A stretch of DNA of 9,796 bases from Clostridia bacterium (lineage in GTDB: Bacteria > Bacillota > Clostridia > Christensenellales > Borkfalkiaceae): assembly GCA_017620875.1 (NCBI GenBank), contig JAGAUH010000226.1:1-9796 (forward strand), written 5' to 3'. The stretch's first letter is position 1. Every line of letters starts with the position of its first letter. Made by a program: the position numbers and the translations under genes. Below the pieces are notes generated by a model. It worked only from the letters and a program-made list of their open reading frames with translations. It made no database searches and had not been told where the DNA came from. Shown one piece after another: positions 1 through 6,632 of the stretch.

Positions 1-152
1 ACATAAACGAACCGTTAGATGGATTAAAAGATTTTTTAAATAAAGATTTTAAAGATGAGTTTGATGAAGAAATATATAAAAACTATTTAGATTATTTACC
101 AGAAAATGCAGTTAAACCAATAATAGAAAAAATAAACGAAATATTAAAATAA
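1..152 (+). CDS. 3' end of an unidentified protein (partial)
   Basis: The window opens inside a + strand reading frame. Whole codons run from base 3 and give 49 residues (beginning INEPLDGLKDFL) before TAA at 150-152. The visible tail is acidic and lysine-rich, probably helical, with no signal, membrane segment or motif that I recognise. It ends nine bases before a clear intrinsic terminator at 161-186, which supports it being a genuine gene end. Bases 1-2 are the end of a codon that begins outside the window. Function cannot be assigned from this fragment. Confidence 0.6.
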   Translation, partial: INEPLDGLKDFLNKDFKDEFDEEIYKNYLDYLPENAVKPIIEKINEILK

Positions 153-160
153 CAAATTAA

Positions 161-186
161 AAACCGCCTAAAAAGGCGGTTTTTTG
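161..186 (+). terminator. Intrinsic terminator of the upstream partial gene
   Basis: Arm 161-169 (AAACCGCCT) pairs with 174-182 (AGGCGGTTT) around an AAAA loop. The T-run 180-185 follows. The arms pair perfectly and sit just after the stop codon at 150-152. Confidence 0.9.
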
Positions 187-247
187 ATATATAGGTGGCT
201 TTTTTTATAAAATAAGGGCTAGTTTATACGTAAAAATATATTTAATA

Positions 248-275
248 TTGACAAAATAGCAGTTTGTGATATAAT
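248..275 (+). promoter_or_regulatory. Sigma-A promoter with extended -10, for the 356-residue membrane protein
   Basis: A consensus -35 TTGACA (248-253), a 16 bp spacer and a consensus -10 TATAAT (270-275) are present. TG at 267-268 makes it an extended -10. The ribosome binding site AAGGAG (283-288) lies six bases before the ATG at 295. Transcription should start near 282, so the leader is very short. This looks like one of the strongest promoters in the window. Confidence 0.85.
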
Positions 276-294
276 AGTTTAAAAGGAGTAAATT

Positions 295-1365
295 ATGACC
301 GATAGCGAAGTAAAAGCAAGATTAGAAGAATTAAAAAAGAATCCCAATAGAGAAGTAGATACTAAAACGCTAGAGCAATTAAGAGAACTAAGGGTTCAAA
401 TTTATAGCGTTAAAACTTATCAAGAAAAACTAGAAGAAGCAACTAAAAGAGAGAGTAAAAAACAAAAGCCTACAACAGAAAACGTAGACGCTTATTATAA
501 GCAAAAAGACCTAAGTAGATATTGCACTATTTTTTCTATGATTTCTATATTCGTTGCAATAATTGCATTTATTGGACTAATAGTGTTTGCCGTGCTAGAT
601 TGGGTTAAAGGTTATAAAGTTTTTTATACTCCGCCTTTTACCATGCTAGAACTAATAAAAGTGGTTGCCATTTGCTTTTTTGGTGGAGCGCTTGGCGCAA
701 TGGCTATTATGGGGCTTGGTTGGTGCATAGATAAAATAGTAGAAAAAATTAGGTATGCTACTTACGATAAAAAGCATAAAGCCGAATTAGAAGAAGCGAT
801 ACAAAAAGACAAGCAAGCCAACGAAAACTATTTGGCAGATTTTAAAGAGAAAAAAGAGCAAGATATAGAAACTAGTTTATTAGAACTTAAAAAGGCTCAA
901 AAATTTGTAGAGGATTTCGATTTAGTTCCAACAGAACTTAAAAATGTTGATATAATAGATAAGTTTTTCGAAAATATGCAATTCGTTATGGGCGACGGTG
1001 TTCCGTTTGACATAGCGTTATATTCTTTTATGCAACTATACGAAGTAGAAAAGAAAGCCGGTTTATATTATTTTTCCGCTTTCCCACTTATGAAACCTTA
1101 TTCTAAAGAAGAAATGATTGCTTTAGATAAACAAGTTGCTAAAATATTAAACAAGCACGTTAAAAAATTTACTGCTGACCAATTTAGCCATATTTCGGAA
1201 GATATATTAACCATTTATAAGGCAATGGCTATAAGAAAATTTGATATAAACTTATCTAGGCTAGAAAAAATAAAAACCAAAAAAGACTGCGAAGCCTTTT
1301 ATAAAGAGTTTTTAACCGCCTTAACGATTTGTACTAATATGCTAAATAAACAAGGGATAAAATAA
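295..1365 (+). CDS. Two-helix membrane protein with coiled-coil arms, function unknown
   Basis: I do not recognise this 356-residue protein. The first ~75 residues are highly charged and likely coiled coil (Lys/Glu-rich, roughly 25-70). Two hydrophobic helices follow at about 78-102 and 120-145, separated by a short loop with a PP pair. The second is glycine-rich (GGALGAMAIMGLG). A long charged helix (about 150-208) and a soluble C-terminal domain (about 210-356) complete it. A stretch near 217-250 (DKFFENMQF...ALYSFMQLYEVEKK) faintly recalls the cytoplasmic 'EALNLYEEE' segment of some Bacillota membrane proteins; this resemblance is from memory and weak. With no signal peptide, both large charged arms are probably cytoplasmic, giving a helical hairpin in the membrane. 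It is a single-gene unit with its own strong promoter, a good ribosome binding site and a terminator. A membrane-attached scaffold is possible but speculative. Confidence 0.85.
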   Translation: MTDSEVKARLEELKKNPNREVDTKTLEQLRELRVQIYSVKTYQEKLEEATKRESKKQKPTTENVDAYYKQKDLSRYCTIFSMISIFVAIIAFIGLIVFAVLDWVKGYKVFYTPPFTMLELIKVVAICFFGGALGAMAIMGLGWCIDKIVEKIRYATYDKKHKAELEEAIQKDKQANENYLADFKEKKEQDIETSLLELKKAQKFVEDFDLVPTELKNVDIIDKFFENMQFVMGDGVPFDIALYSFMQLYEVEKKAGLYYFSAFPLMKPYSKEEMIALDKQVAKILNKHVKKFTADQFSHISEDILTIYKAMAIRKFDINLSRLEKIKTKKDCEAFYKEFLTALTICTNMLNKQGIK

Positions 1366-1370
1366 AACGA

Positions 1371-1400
1371 AAAGCGATAGCAAATTTGCTATCGCTTTTT
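1371..1400. terminator. Bidirectional terminator between the membrane protein gene and ychF
   Basis: Bases 1371-1398 form a perfect 28 bp palindrome (AAAGCGATAGCAAA and its complement) followed by more T. On the minus strand the stem is followed by CGTTTT, so it can also stop transcription arriving from ychF, whose stop codon is at 1450-1452. It closes two convergent units. Confidence 0.9.
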
Positions 1401-1449
1401 TGATATTAAGTTAAAAAAATAAAATAAGTTATTTTAAAATTAGTTGTTA

Positions 1450-2544
1450 TTAAACGTTAAATCTAAATAAAATAACGTCGCCGTCTTTTACAACGTAATC
1501 TTTTCCTTCGCTTCTTACTTTACCCATTTCTTTTGCTTTTACAAAGCCGTTTTCAACTAATATTTCGTAGTCAACAACTTCTGCACGGATAAATCCCTTT
1601 TCGAAATCGGTGTGTATTTTACCTGCCGCTTGCGGTGCTTTAGTGCCTTGCTTAATGGTCCAAGCCCTAACTTCTTTTTCACCTGCGGTTAAATAAGAAA
1701 TTAATCCTAGTAGAGTATAACTTGCTTTAACAAGTCTATCTAGTCCGCTTTCGGTTATGCCAAGCGCTTCCATATATTCTTTGGCTTCTTCTTTGGTTAG
1801 GGTAGAAAGTTCGTCTTCCGTCTTAGCGCAAATAACTAGCGTTTGGCTATTTTCGGTTTTTGCAAACTCTTTTACTTTAACAACTAAAGGAAGGTCTTCT
1901 TCTGGGGTACCCATATCGTTTTCGCCAATGTTGGCAACGTAAATTACGGGTTTGCCCGTTAGTAGAAAATAGTCTTTAGTTAATTCTTGTTCGTCTTCGT
2001 TTAATACTAGCGTTCTTACAGGTAACTCTTTTTCTAGGTGGGCAAGAATTTTTTCTAACAAAGCAGATTCTTCTTTATACTTAGGGTTGCCGGTTTTAAC
2101 CATATTTCTTGCTTTATCTAGCCTTTTAGTAACGGTTTCTATATCGGCAAAAATAAGCTCTAAATTTATAGTATTAATATCTCTAATAGGATCTACGCTT
2201 TGTTCTACGTGGATAATATTATCGTCTTCGAAACATCTAACTACGTGAACTATTGCATCTACTTCTCTTATGTGAGATAAAAATTTATTACCTAGTCCTT
2301 CGCCTTTGCTAGCACCTTTAACTAAGCCTGCAATGTCAACGAACTCTATAACTGCAGGGGTAGTTTTTTTAGCGGAATATAGTTCTGTAAGTCTGTCTAA
2401 TCTTTCGTCTGGTACGGCAACTACGCCAACGTTTGGCTCTATCGTACAAAACGGAAAGTTAGCGCTTTGCGCACCTGCGTGAGTAATTGCATTAAATAAG
2501 GTAGATTTACCAACGTTAGGTAATCCTACAACGCCTAATTTCAT
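1450..2544 (-). CDS. ychF: YchF/OLA1-type P-loop ATPase
   Basis: This is a translation-associated P-loop NTPase of the Obg-related YchF family, which prefers ATP to GTP and binds ribosomes. At 364 residues it matches the usual family length. The P-loop is GLPNVGKS (7-14), and PFCTIEPN (31-38) includes the cysteine linked to redox sensitivity in this family. The G3 region is DIAGLVKGASKGEGLGN (70-86). The G4 position reads NIGEND (205-210), where N205 and E208 make the NxxE form that gives ATP preference. A coiled-coil arm lies at about 130-175 and a C-terminal TGS domain at about 280-363. The ATG at 2542-2544 has a GGAG site at 2553-2556. It is transcribed alone, divergently from argS. All key residues are present and nothing suggests damage. 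Confidence 0.97.
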   Translation of the reverse strand: MKLGVVGLPNVGKSTLFNAITHAGAQSANFPFCTIEPNVGVVAVPDERLDRLTELYSAKKTTPAVIEFVDIAGLVKGASKGEGLGNKFLSHIREVDAIVHVVRCFEDDNIIHVEQSVDPIRDINTINLELIFADIETVTKRLDKARNMVKTGNPKYKEESALLEKILAHLEKELPVRTLVLNEDEQELTKDYFLLTGKPVIYVANIGENDMGTPEEDLPLVVKVKEFAKTENSQTLVICAKTEDELSTLTKEEAKEYMEALGITESGLDRLVKASYTLLGLISYLTAGEKEVRAWTIKQGTKAPQAAGKIHTDFEKGFIRAEVVDYEILVENGFVKAKEMGKVRSEGKDYVVKDGDVILFRFNV

Positions 2545-2576
2545 ATTATTCGCTCCAAAAAGTTTTTTACCTATTT

Positions 2577-2605
2577 AGTATATAACAAATTGCCAAAATC
2601 GGCAA
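2577..2605 (-). promoter_or_regulatory. Promoter of ychF
   Basis: On the minus strand the -35 is TTGCCG (2605 to 2600, 4 of 6 consensus). A 17 bp spacer leads to the -10 TATACT (2582 to 2577, 5 of 6). The expected start near 2570 leaves a leader of about 25 bases containing the GGAG site. Confidence 0.7.
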
Positions 2606-2613
2606 GTTATTAC

Positions 2614-2642
2614 TTGTAAAATACTAAAAAAAATGTTATAAT
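2614..2642 (+). promoter_or_regulatory. Promoter of argS, extended -10, very short leader
   Basis: The -35 is TTGTAA (2614-2619), the spacer is 17 bp, and the -10 is a consensus TATAAT (2637-2642) with TG at 2634-2635. Transcription should start near 2649, leaving only about 20 bases before the ATG at 2669. There is therefore no room for a T-box or other attenuator, which often control aminoacyl-tRNA synthetase genes in Bacillota. Confidence 0.8.
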
Positions 2643-2668
2643 AAATCAAATTTATGGAGAAAAGTAAT

Positions 2669-4351
2669 ATGGATTACAAAAAATACGTTGCTACAAAATT
2701 AGTTTTAGATGGCGTTTCCGCACAAGAAATAGAAGAACTTTTGGTTGTTCCACCCGAAAAGGAAATGGGGGATTTAGCACTTCCTTGCTTTAAGTTTGCC
2801 AAGGTTTTAAGAAAATCGCCCGTTATGATTGCAGAAGATTTTAAGCAAAAATTTACTTCTGACGAGTATATTTCTAGCGTAGAAAACGTAAACGGATATT
2901 TAAACTTTAAGTTTAACAAAACTCAATTTGTAAAAGAATTGTTAGGCGAGTTGCAAAGTCAAGGCGACGACTATGGTAAAAGCGATCTAGGTAACGGTAA
3001 AACCATTTGTATAGACTATTCTTCTATAAATATCGCAAAGCCTTTTCATATAGGGCATTTATCTACCACCGTAATTGGCGGAAGTTTATATAAAATTTAC
3101 AAATTTTTAGGGTATAACGTAGTGGGTATAAACCACCTTGGCGACTACGGTACTCAATTTGGTAAACTAATTTACGCGTTTAAGGCTTGGGGAAACAGAC
3201 AAGACGTAGAAAAATACGGCGTTAAAGAACTAATGCGTTTATACGTAAAATACCACCAAGAAGCAAAAGAGCATCCCGAAATGGACGACGTCGCTAGGGG
3301 ATATTTTAAAGATATAGAAAACGGCGATAAAGAAGCAAACGAACTTTTCGTTTTCTTTAAAGAATTAACTTTAAAAGAAGTTAGCAAAACTTACGAAAAA
3401 CTAAATATTACTTTTGATAGTTATAACGGCGAGAGTTTTTATAACGACAAAATGGATATAGTGGTTAAAGAACTACAAGAAAAAGGCTTGCTTGTAGAAA
3501 GCGACGGAGCGCAAGTAGTTATGCTAGACGAGTATAATATGCCACCTTGTATAATACTTAGGTCAGACGGGGCTAGTTTGTATGCTACTAGAGATTTAGC
3601 CGCCGCATACTATCGTAAAAACACTTACGATTTTGACAAGTGTTTATACGTTGTAGCATATCAACAAAATTTACACTTTAAACAAATATTTAAAGTGTTA
3701 GAACTACTTGGTAAACCTTGGGCAAAAGATATGGAACACGTTGCCTTTGGTATGGTTTCTTTAGAAGACGGCGCTATGAGCACTCGTGAAGGTAAAGTAG
3801 TATTTTTAGACGAAGTGTTAGATAAAGCGTGCGAAAAATGTCTTGGCGTTATAAACGAAAAAAATCCGGACTTAGAAAATAAAGAACAAATTGCCCAAAC
3901 CGTTGGCGTTGGCGCGGTAATTTTTGGCGCTTTATACGGCGGAAGAATAAAGGATATAACTTTTAACTACGATAAGGTTTTAAACTTCGACGGAGAAACA
4001 GGACCTTACGTACAATATGCGTGCACGCGTTGTAAAGGCGTTATGCGTAGAGCGGGTAACGGCGGAGAATTTACCATTGGCGAAATTAGTCAAGACGAAT
4101 ACGCTTTAGCGCAAGAATTAGCAAAATTTCCAGAGATAGTAAAATCCGCAGGGGAAAAGAGAGAGCCTAGTATTATTACTAGATACTCTGTTGACTTAGC
4201 GCAAGCGTACAACAAATTCTATTTTAATTGCCGTATTTTAGGCGAAGAAGATAACGTTAAAAATTATCGCTTAGCACTAACTAAATCTGCTTTAACGGTG
4301 CTAACTTCTTGCTTGGGACTACTTGGTATAAACGTACCGGAAAAAATGTAA
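2669..4351 (+). CDS. argS: Arginine--tRNA ligase
   Basis: This class I synthetase charges tRNA-Arg with arginine using ATP. The 560 residues fit the family's length. An N-terminal Add1-type tRNA-contact region occupies about 1-85. The catalytic domain carries HIGH exactly at 127-130. The second signature loop is AMSTREGKVV (369-378): the usual KMSK lysines are absent. Many ArgRS share this and use a lysine just upstream of HIGH, and K124 (AKPFHIGH) is present. The C-terminal DALR anticodon-binding region begins around PYVQYACTRCKG (446-457) and ends with the characteristic GINVPEKM. I chose ATG 2669 because GGAG at 2656-2659 lies nine bases upstream. An in-frame ATG at 2654 overlaps that GGAG, has no site of its own and lies only about five bases from the expected transcript start. 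Using it would add five residues (MEKSN). Monocistronic, with its own promoter and terminator. Confidence 0.97.
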   Translation: MDYKKYVATKLVLDGVSAQEIEELLVVPPEKEMGDLALPCFKFAKVLRKSPVMIAEDFKQKFTSDEYISSVENVNGYLNFKFNKTQFVKELLGELQSQGDDYGKSDLGNGKTICIDYSSINIAKPFHIGHLSTTVIGGSLYKIYKFLGYNVVGINHLGDYGTQFGKLIYAFKAWGNRQDVEKYGVKELMRLYVKYHQEAKEHPEMDDVARGYFKDIENGDKEANELFVFFKELTLKEVSKTYEKLNITFDSYNGESFYNDKMDIVVKELQEKGLLVESDGAQVVMLDEYNMPPCIILRSDGASLYATRDLAAAYYRKNTYDFDKCLYVVAYQQNLHFKQIFKVLELLGKPWAKDMEHVAFGMVSLEDGAMSTREGKVVFLDEVLDKACEKCLGVINEKNPDLENKEQIAQTVGVGAVIFGALYGGRIKDITFNYDKVLNFDGETGPYVQYACTRCKGVMRRAGNGGEFTIGEISQDEYALAQELAKFPEIVKSAGEKREPSIITRYSVDLAQAYNKFYFNCRILGEEDNVKNYRLALTKSALTVLTSCLGLLGINVPEKM

Positions 4352-4438
4352 TTAAAGTTAAAAATACTTACTTTTAGGTAAAAGTGGGGCAATATATCGA
4401 TAAAACGGCTATTTTTTATAGCAAAACAACAAAAAATT

Positions 4439-4471
4439 AATCCGCAAAGCAATTTTGCTTTGCGGATTTTT
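4439..4471. terminator. Bidirectional terminator between argS and the 57-residue protein gene
   Basis: Arm 4439-4452 (AATCCGCAAAGCAA) pairs with 4455-4468, with only two unpaired bases between them. A T-run (4467-4471) follows on the + strand and AAAAAA lies just before it for the minus strand. It serves two convergent genes. The preceding 4352-4438 holds two short hairpins without T-runs (4370-4385 and 4408-4422), for which I see no role. Confidence 0.88.
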
Positions 4472-4487
4472 GTTAGCATTAAAAAAG

Positions 4488-4661
4488 TTACTCCGTTACT
4501 TTTTCTTTGGTTTGCTCTCGCTCTTTGGCAAGTTCGTCCATTTTTTTTAAAATGTCTTCTTGGCTATTTAATACCATTTTTCTTGCTTTATAATTGTTTG
4601 CAACAATAACGGCACCACCAACCATACCAAGAGCAAGTCCTAAAATAAATGCTTTTTCCAT
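4488..4661 (-). CDS. 57-residue single-helix membrane protein
   Basis: A small minus-strand gene. The ATG (4659-4661) is preceded by a strong AGGGGG ribosome binding site (4665-4670) and the frame ends at TAA (4488-4490), just before a shared terminator. The protein starts MEKAFILGLALGMVGG. It has one hydrophobic helix (about 4-21) with glycines at 8, 12, 15 and 16 in a glycine-zipper pattern, then NNYKARK. A charged, probably helical cytoplasmic tail (about 30-57) is rich in Lys and Glu. The layout resembles YtxH-type small membrane proteins, but I cannot assign a family. It has its own promoter and is divergent from ruvX. Position, ribosome binding site, promoter and terminator together support a real gene despite its size. 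Role unknown. Confidence 0.8.
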   Translation of the reverse strand: MEKAFILGLALGMVGGAVIVANNYKARKMVLNSQEDILKKMDELAKEREQTKEKVTE

Positions 4662-4679
4662 AATCCCCCTTTTAACGCC

Positions 4680-4707
4680 AATATAATTATGCGAAATAAA
4701 GAGTAAA
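4680..4707 (-). promoter_or_regulatory. Likely promoter of the 57-residue protein gene
   Basis: On the minus strand, TTTACT (4707 to 4702, 4 of 6) is followed after 16 bp by TATATT (4685 to 4680, 5 of 6). The start near 4673 gives a leader of about 12 bases that still holds AGGGGG. It lies back to back with the ruvX promoter, the two -35 boxes being seven bases apart. Confidence 0.55.
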
Positions 4708-4714
4708 AATATAC

Positions 4715-4743
4715 TTGAAAAATAAATAAATTTATGTTAAAAT
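4715..4743 (+). promoter_or_regulatory. Promoter of the ruvX-DUF1292 operon, predicting a leaderless mRNA
   Basis: The -35 is TTGAAA (4715-4720, 5 of 6), the spacer is exactly 17 bp, and the -10 is TAAAAT (4738-4743) with TG at 4735-4736. The usual start, about seven bases past the -10, falls on the A of the ruvX ATG at 4750. The six bases between are all T, with no ribosome binding site. Confidence 0.75.
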
Positions 4744-4749
4744 TTTTTT

Positions 4750-5172
4750 ATGATAATAATTGCGTTAGATATTGGCGACAAGCGTATTGGCATTGCAAAG
4801 AGTTATCCTATTGGGGATATGGTTTTACCGTTAGAAACTTTGCACCGCAAAAGCCTTGCGTACGATTTAGATTATTTGGTTAAACTTTTTAAAACTCACG
4901 GGGCGGAGTTAATAGTTTGCGGTTTGCCCGTAAACTTTGACGGAACGGAAAGTGAGCAAACAAAAAAGACTTTATACTTTATAAACAAGTTAAAAGAAAA
5001 AACCGATATCCCTATCGACACCGCAGACGAAAGGTTTACAACCTTAGATGCTACCGCCGTTTTATTAGAAGCGGACGTTAGCCGAAAAGATAGAAAACAA
5101 TACGTAGATAAAATTGCCGCAAGTTATATTTTAGAAGAATATTTAAAGAGAAAAAAGGCTAAAAATAATTGA
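4750..5172 (+). CDS. ruvX: RuvX/YqgF-family RNase H-fold nuclease
   Basis: This is a putative Holliday-junction resolvase-like nuclease, also implicated in 16S rRNA 5'-end processing in some bacteria. The 140 residues match the family. The N-terminus IIIALDIGDKRIGIA carries the first catalytic aspartate (D7) on the first strand of the RNase H fold. GLPVNFDG (58-65) is the typical loop, DERFTT (93-98) supplies E94, and DKIAASYILEEYL (120-132) supplies the last aspartate, D120. The start cannot lie later, because the family always begins directly before this strand, and there is no upstream in-frame extension with a ribosome binding site. It is therefore probably translated from a leaderless message. 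The DUF1292 gene follows after 27 bases. In many Bacillota ireB precedes ruvX; here the upstream neighbour is an unrelated divergent gene. Confidence 0.95.
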   Translation: MIIIALDIGDKRIGIAKSYPIGDMVLPLETLHRKSLAYDLDYLVKLFKTHGAELIVCGLPVNFDGTESEQTKKTLYFINKLKEKTDIPIDTADERFTTLDATAVLLEADVSRKDRKQYVDKIAASYILEEYLKRKKAKNN

Positions 5173-5199
5173 CTAAAACTAATATAAAAGGAGTTAAAA

Positions 5200-5460
5200 A
5201 TGGATATTAGAGAAGAAATTTTCGAACTAGAAAATGCAGACGGGGTTAAAGTTAAATTTGCTTTTGTAGATACCGTAGAGATAGACGGTGTATACTATTG
5301 TGCTTTAGAGTCTACCGAAAATGCCGACGGAATAGAAATTGGTGACACGGTATTTTTTAAACTACTAGAAGACCAAGAAGAAATGGAACTAGTTGACGAC
5401 GAAGACTTGTTAGATACTTTATTTGAAAAGTTAGACGAGCAACTATCCGAAGAAGAATAA
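5200..5460 (+). CDS. DUF1292 family protein (YrzB-like)
   Basis: A short acidic protein of 86 residues, of a family common in Bacillota and with no settled function. It opens with FELENADGVKVKFAFVDTVE, followed by a strand-rich core containing YYCALES and GDTVFFKLLED (48-58). The tail is strongly acidic (ELVDDEDLLDTLFEKLDEQL). A good site AAGGAG (5188-5193) lies six bases before the ATG. It follows ruvX, with the terminator at 5484-5514 closing the pair. The ruvX-DUF1292 order is the conserved yrrK-yrzB arrangement of Bacillus and relatives, which supports the family call made from the sequence. No signal peptide or membrane segment, so cytoplasmic. Confidence 0.88.
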   Translation: MDIREEIFELENADGVKVKFAFVDTVEIDGVYYCALESTENADGIEIGDTVFFKLLEDQEEMELVDDEDLLDTLFEKLDEQLSEEE

Positions 5461-5483
5461 TATTTTTTAAAATAAAATATTAC

Positions 5484-5514
5484 AAAAACTGCGTGTTTGG
5501 CACGCAGTTTTTTT
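5484..5514 (+). terminator. Intrinsic terminator of the ruvX-DUF1292 operon
   Basis: Arm 5484-5495 (AAAAACTGCGTG) pairs with 5501-5512 (CACGCAGTTTTT) around a TTTGG loop, and T continues to 5514. The stem is perfect and lies 23 bases after the DUF1292 stop codon. Confidence 0.9.
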
Positions 5515-5522
5515 GTTGCTTA

Positions 5523-5551
5523 TTGATATTTATAAAGTAGTATGGTAAAAT
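5523..5551 (+). promoter_or_regulatory. Promoter of the lipoprotein operon
   Basis: TTGATA (5523-5528, 5 of 6), a 17 bp spacer and TAAAAT (5546-5551) with TG at 5543-5544. The start near 5558 gives a leader of about 100 bases before the ATG at 5657, the longest predicted in this window. The leader is almost pure A/T at first and contains a 20 bp perfect palindrome of A3T7A7T3 (5564-5583). Confidence 0.7.
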
Positions 5552-5656
5552 TTATATAAGAATAAATTTTTTTAAAAAAATTTTAAAAATTTGGGACAAA
5601 CGCATTTTTAAATAGTTTATATAGGTATAAAGGCAAAAAATATTTTAGGAGGGCTT

Positions 5657-6622
5657 ATGAAAAAGTGGTACAATAAAATAATCGTAGTTTCGCTACTAGT
5701 ATTTATGCTGCTAACCGGTGGTTGTTTTAAAGATTCTTCCGTAGGGGAAGTTGGTAGTGGTTGCGACAAAAAAAAGGTTTACGAGTATAAAGATTTTCTT
5801 ATTACCGAAGATAATGAACTACACGACTTGTCCGAACAAGGTTTGCAAAAAGAATACGTTATAATCCCTAATTTTATAAACGGCGTAAAACCAAAAATGT
5901 ATTCTCGAACTCGTGGTTGTTCGCACTTTGTAGAATATAGCACTTTTACTTATAGCGAAAAGGTAAAAAAGTTTTACCAAGCCGACGCAGTGCAAAAAAT
6001 AGAATACGACTACCTTAATTCTCAACCTCCAAAACCAAATAGCGAAGATGCAGGTTGGGCGTATGCCTACGCTTTTAGTAGTTACACAAATAAAGTAGAA
6101 CAAATGGCAACGGAAATGTACACGCCTTATACGCGTTTTATATACAAAAAGCCAAAACATAAGTTTTTTGCAAACGATATTAGGGGTTACGGCACTGATA
6201 ACTTGGCGTATAAAAATAGTTATATAAACACCATTTTAAACCAATCCGAACCTATTTTTGCATACTTACTATTAAGCGATTACAATAAAGGAAGTATTAC
6301 CTTAACTAGCAAAGATAAAATTGCAAACGTTCAGTTTTTATACAACTACGATAATTCGCCAAACCAAGGATATTATTGGATAGACGATTTAGAAACGGGC
6401 GAAACGCTAACTTTTATACCGCCTAATCCAACTAGATACGGTTACGTTTTTGACGGTTGGTATACCGATAGCGAGTGTACTAATCCTTGCGATTTTACTA
6501 CTCCGTACGTAAAAAAAGAAATGGTTTTTAAAAGTGGAGAGATAAACGGACAAGAAAGTTTTGTTTTTGTTTATCCGCAAGACTACGTAACTTATTGTTA
6601 CGCTAAGTGGATAGAGGCGTAA
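5657..6622 (+). CDS. Lipoprotein with C-terminal B-repeat (Flg_new-type) domain, first of three
   Basis: A 321-residue exported protein. The signal peptide (KK, then a hydrophobic core at 8-19) ends in LLTGGC, making C23 the probable lipidated cysteine and membrane anchor. Residues 42-110 (e.g. LQKEYVIIPNFINGVKPK) look like a degenerate BspA-type leucine-rich repeat unit. The middle (about 111-222) is unassigned and Tyr/Lys-rich. Residues about 224-319 form one Listeria-Bacteroides B-repeat: NVQFLYNY, DLETGETL, PNPTRYGYVFDGWYTDSECT, FTTP and a final YAKW. About 17 extra residues separate FTTPYVKK from the closing strand compared with typical repeats. AGGAGG (5647-5652) lies four bases before the ATG. 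The next gene starts 10 bases after the stop. Such modules usually mediate surface binding; a role as a small surface protein is inferred, with no known ligand. Confidence 0.88.
   Translation: MKKWYNKIIVVSLLVFMLLTGGCFKDSSVGEVGSGCDKKKVYEYKDFLITEDNELHDLSEQGLQKEYVIIPNFINGVKPKMYSRTRGCSHFVEYSTFTYSEKVKKFYQADAVQKIEYDYLNSQPPKPNSEDAGWAYAYAFSSYTNKVEQMATEMYTPYTRFIYKKPKHKFFANDIRGYGTDNLAYKNSYINTILNQSEPIFAYLLLSDYNKGSITLTSKDKIANVQFLYNYDNSPNQGYYWIDDLETGETLTFIPPNPTRYGYVFDGWYTDSECTNPCDFTTPYVKKEMVFKSGEINGQESFVFVYPQDYVTYCYAKWIEA
6359..6405 (+). repeat. 47 bp near-identical repeat, copy 1 (first lipoprotein gene)
   Basis: This segment inside the B-repeat module matches 7254-7300 in the second lipoprotein gene at 46 of 47 bases; the only difference is T6371 versus C7266 (Tyr versus His codon). 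Flanking sequence on both sides diverges. Confidence 0.9.
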
Positions 6623-6632
6623 GGGGGGTAAG

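Noticed and set aside
1757..1942. Open frame antisense to ychF
   Set aside because: It lies wholly inside a clear gene on the other strand, with no ribosome binding site or recognisable protein. The same applies to the frames antisense to argS (2674-2919, 3172-3387, 4264-4479), to the lipoprotein genes (5819-6160, 6407-6790, 6681-6884) and to the CDF gene (9072-9455).
2545..2668. Possible T-box or other riboswitch ahead of argS
   Set aside because: The promoter at 2614-2642 leaves a leader of only about 20 bases, and no stem array or T-box consensus is present.
4352..4438. Structured RNA between argS and its terminator
   Set aside because: Only two short hairpins (six and five pairs) without T-runs are present; this is within chance for such AT-rich sequence.
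5591..5631. Second promoter closer to the first lipoprotein gene
   Set aside because: TTGGGA (5591-5596) and the TATAAA/TATATA boxes nearby do not fall at 16-18 bp spacing; the best combination has a very poor -10.
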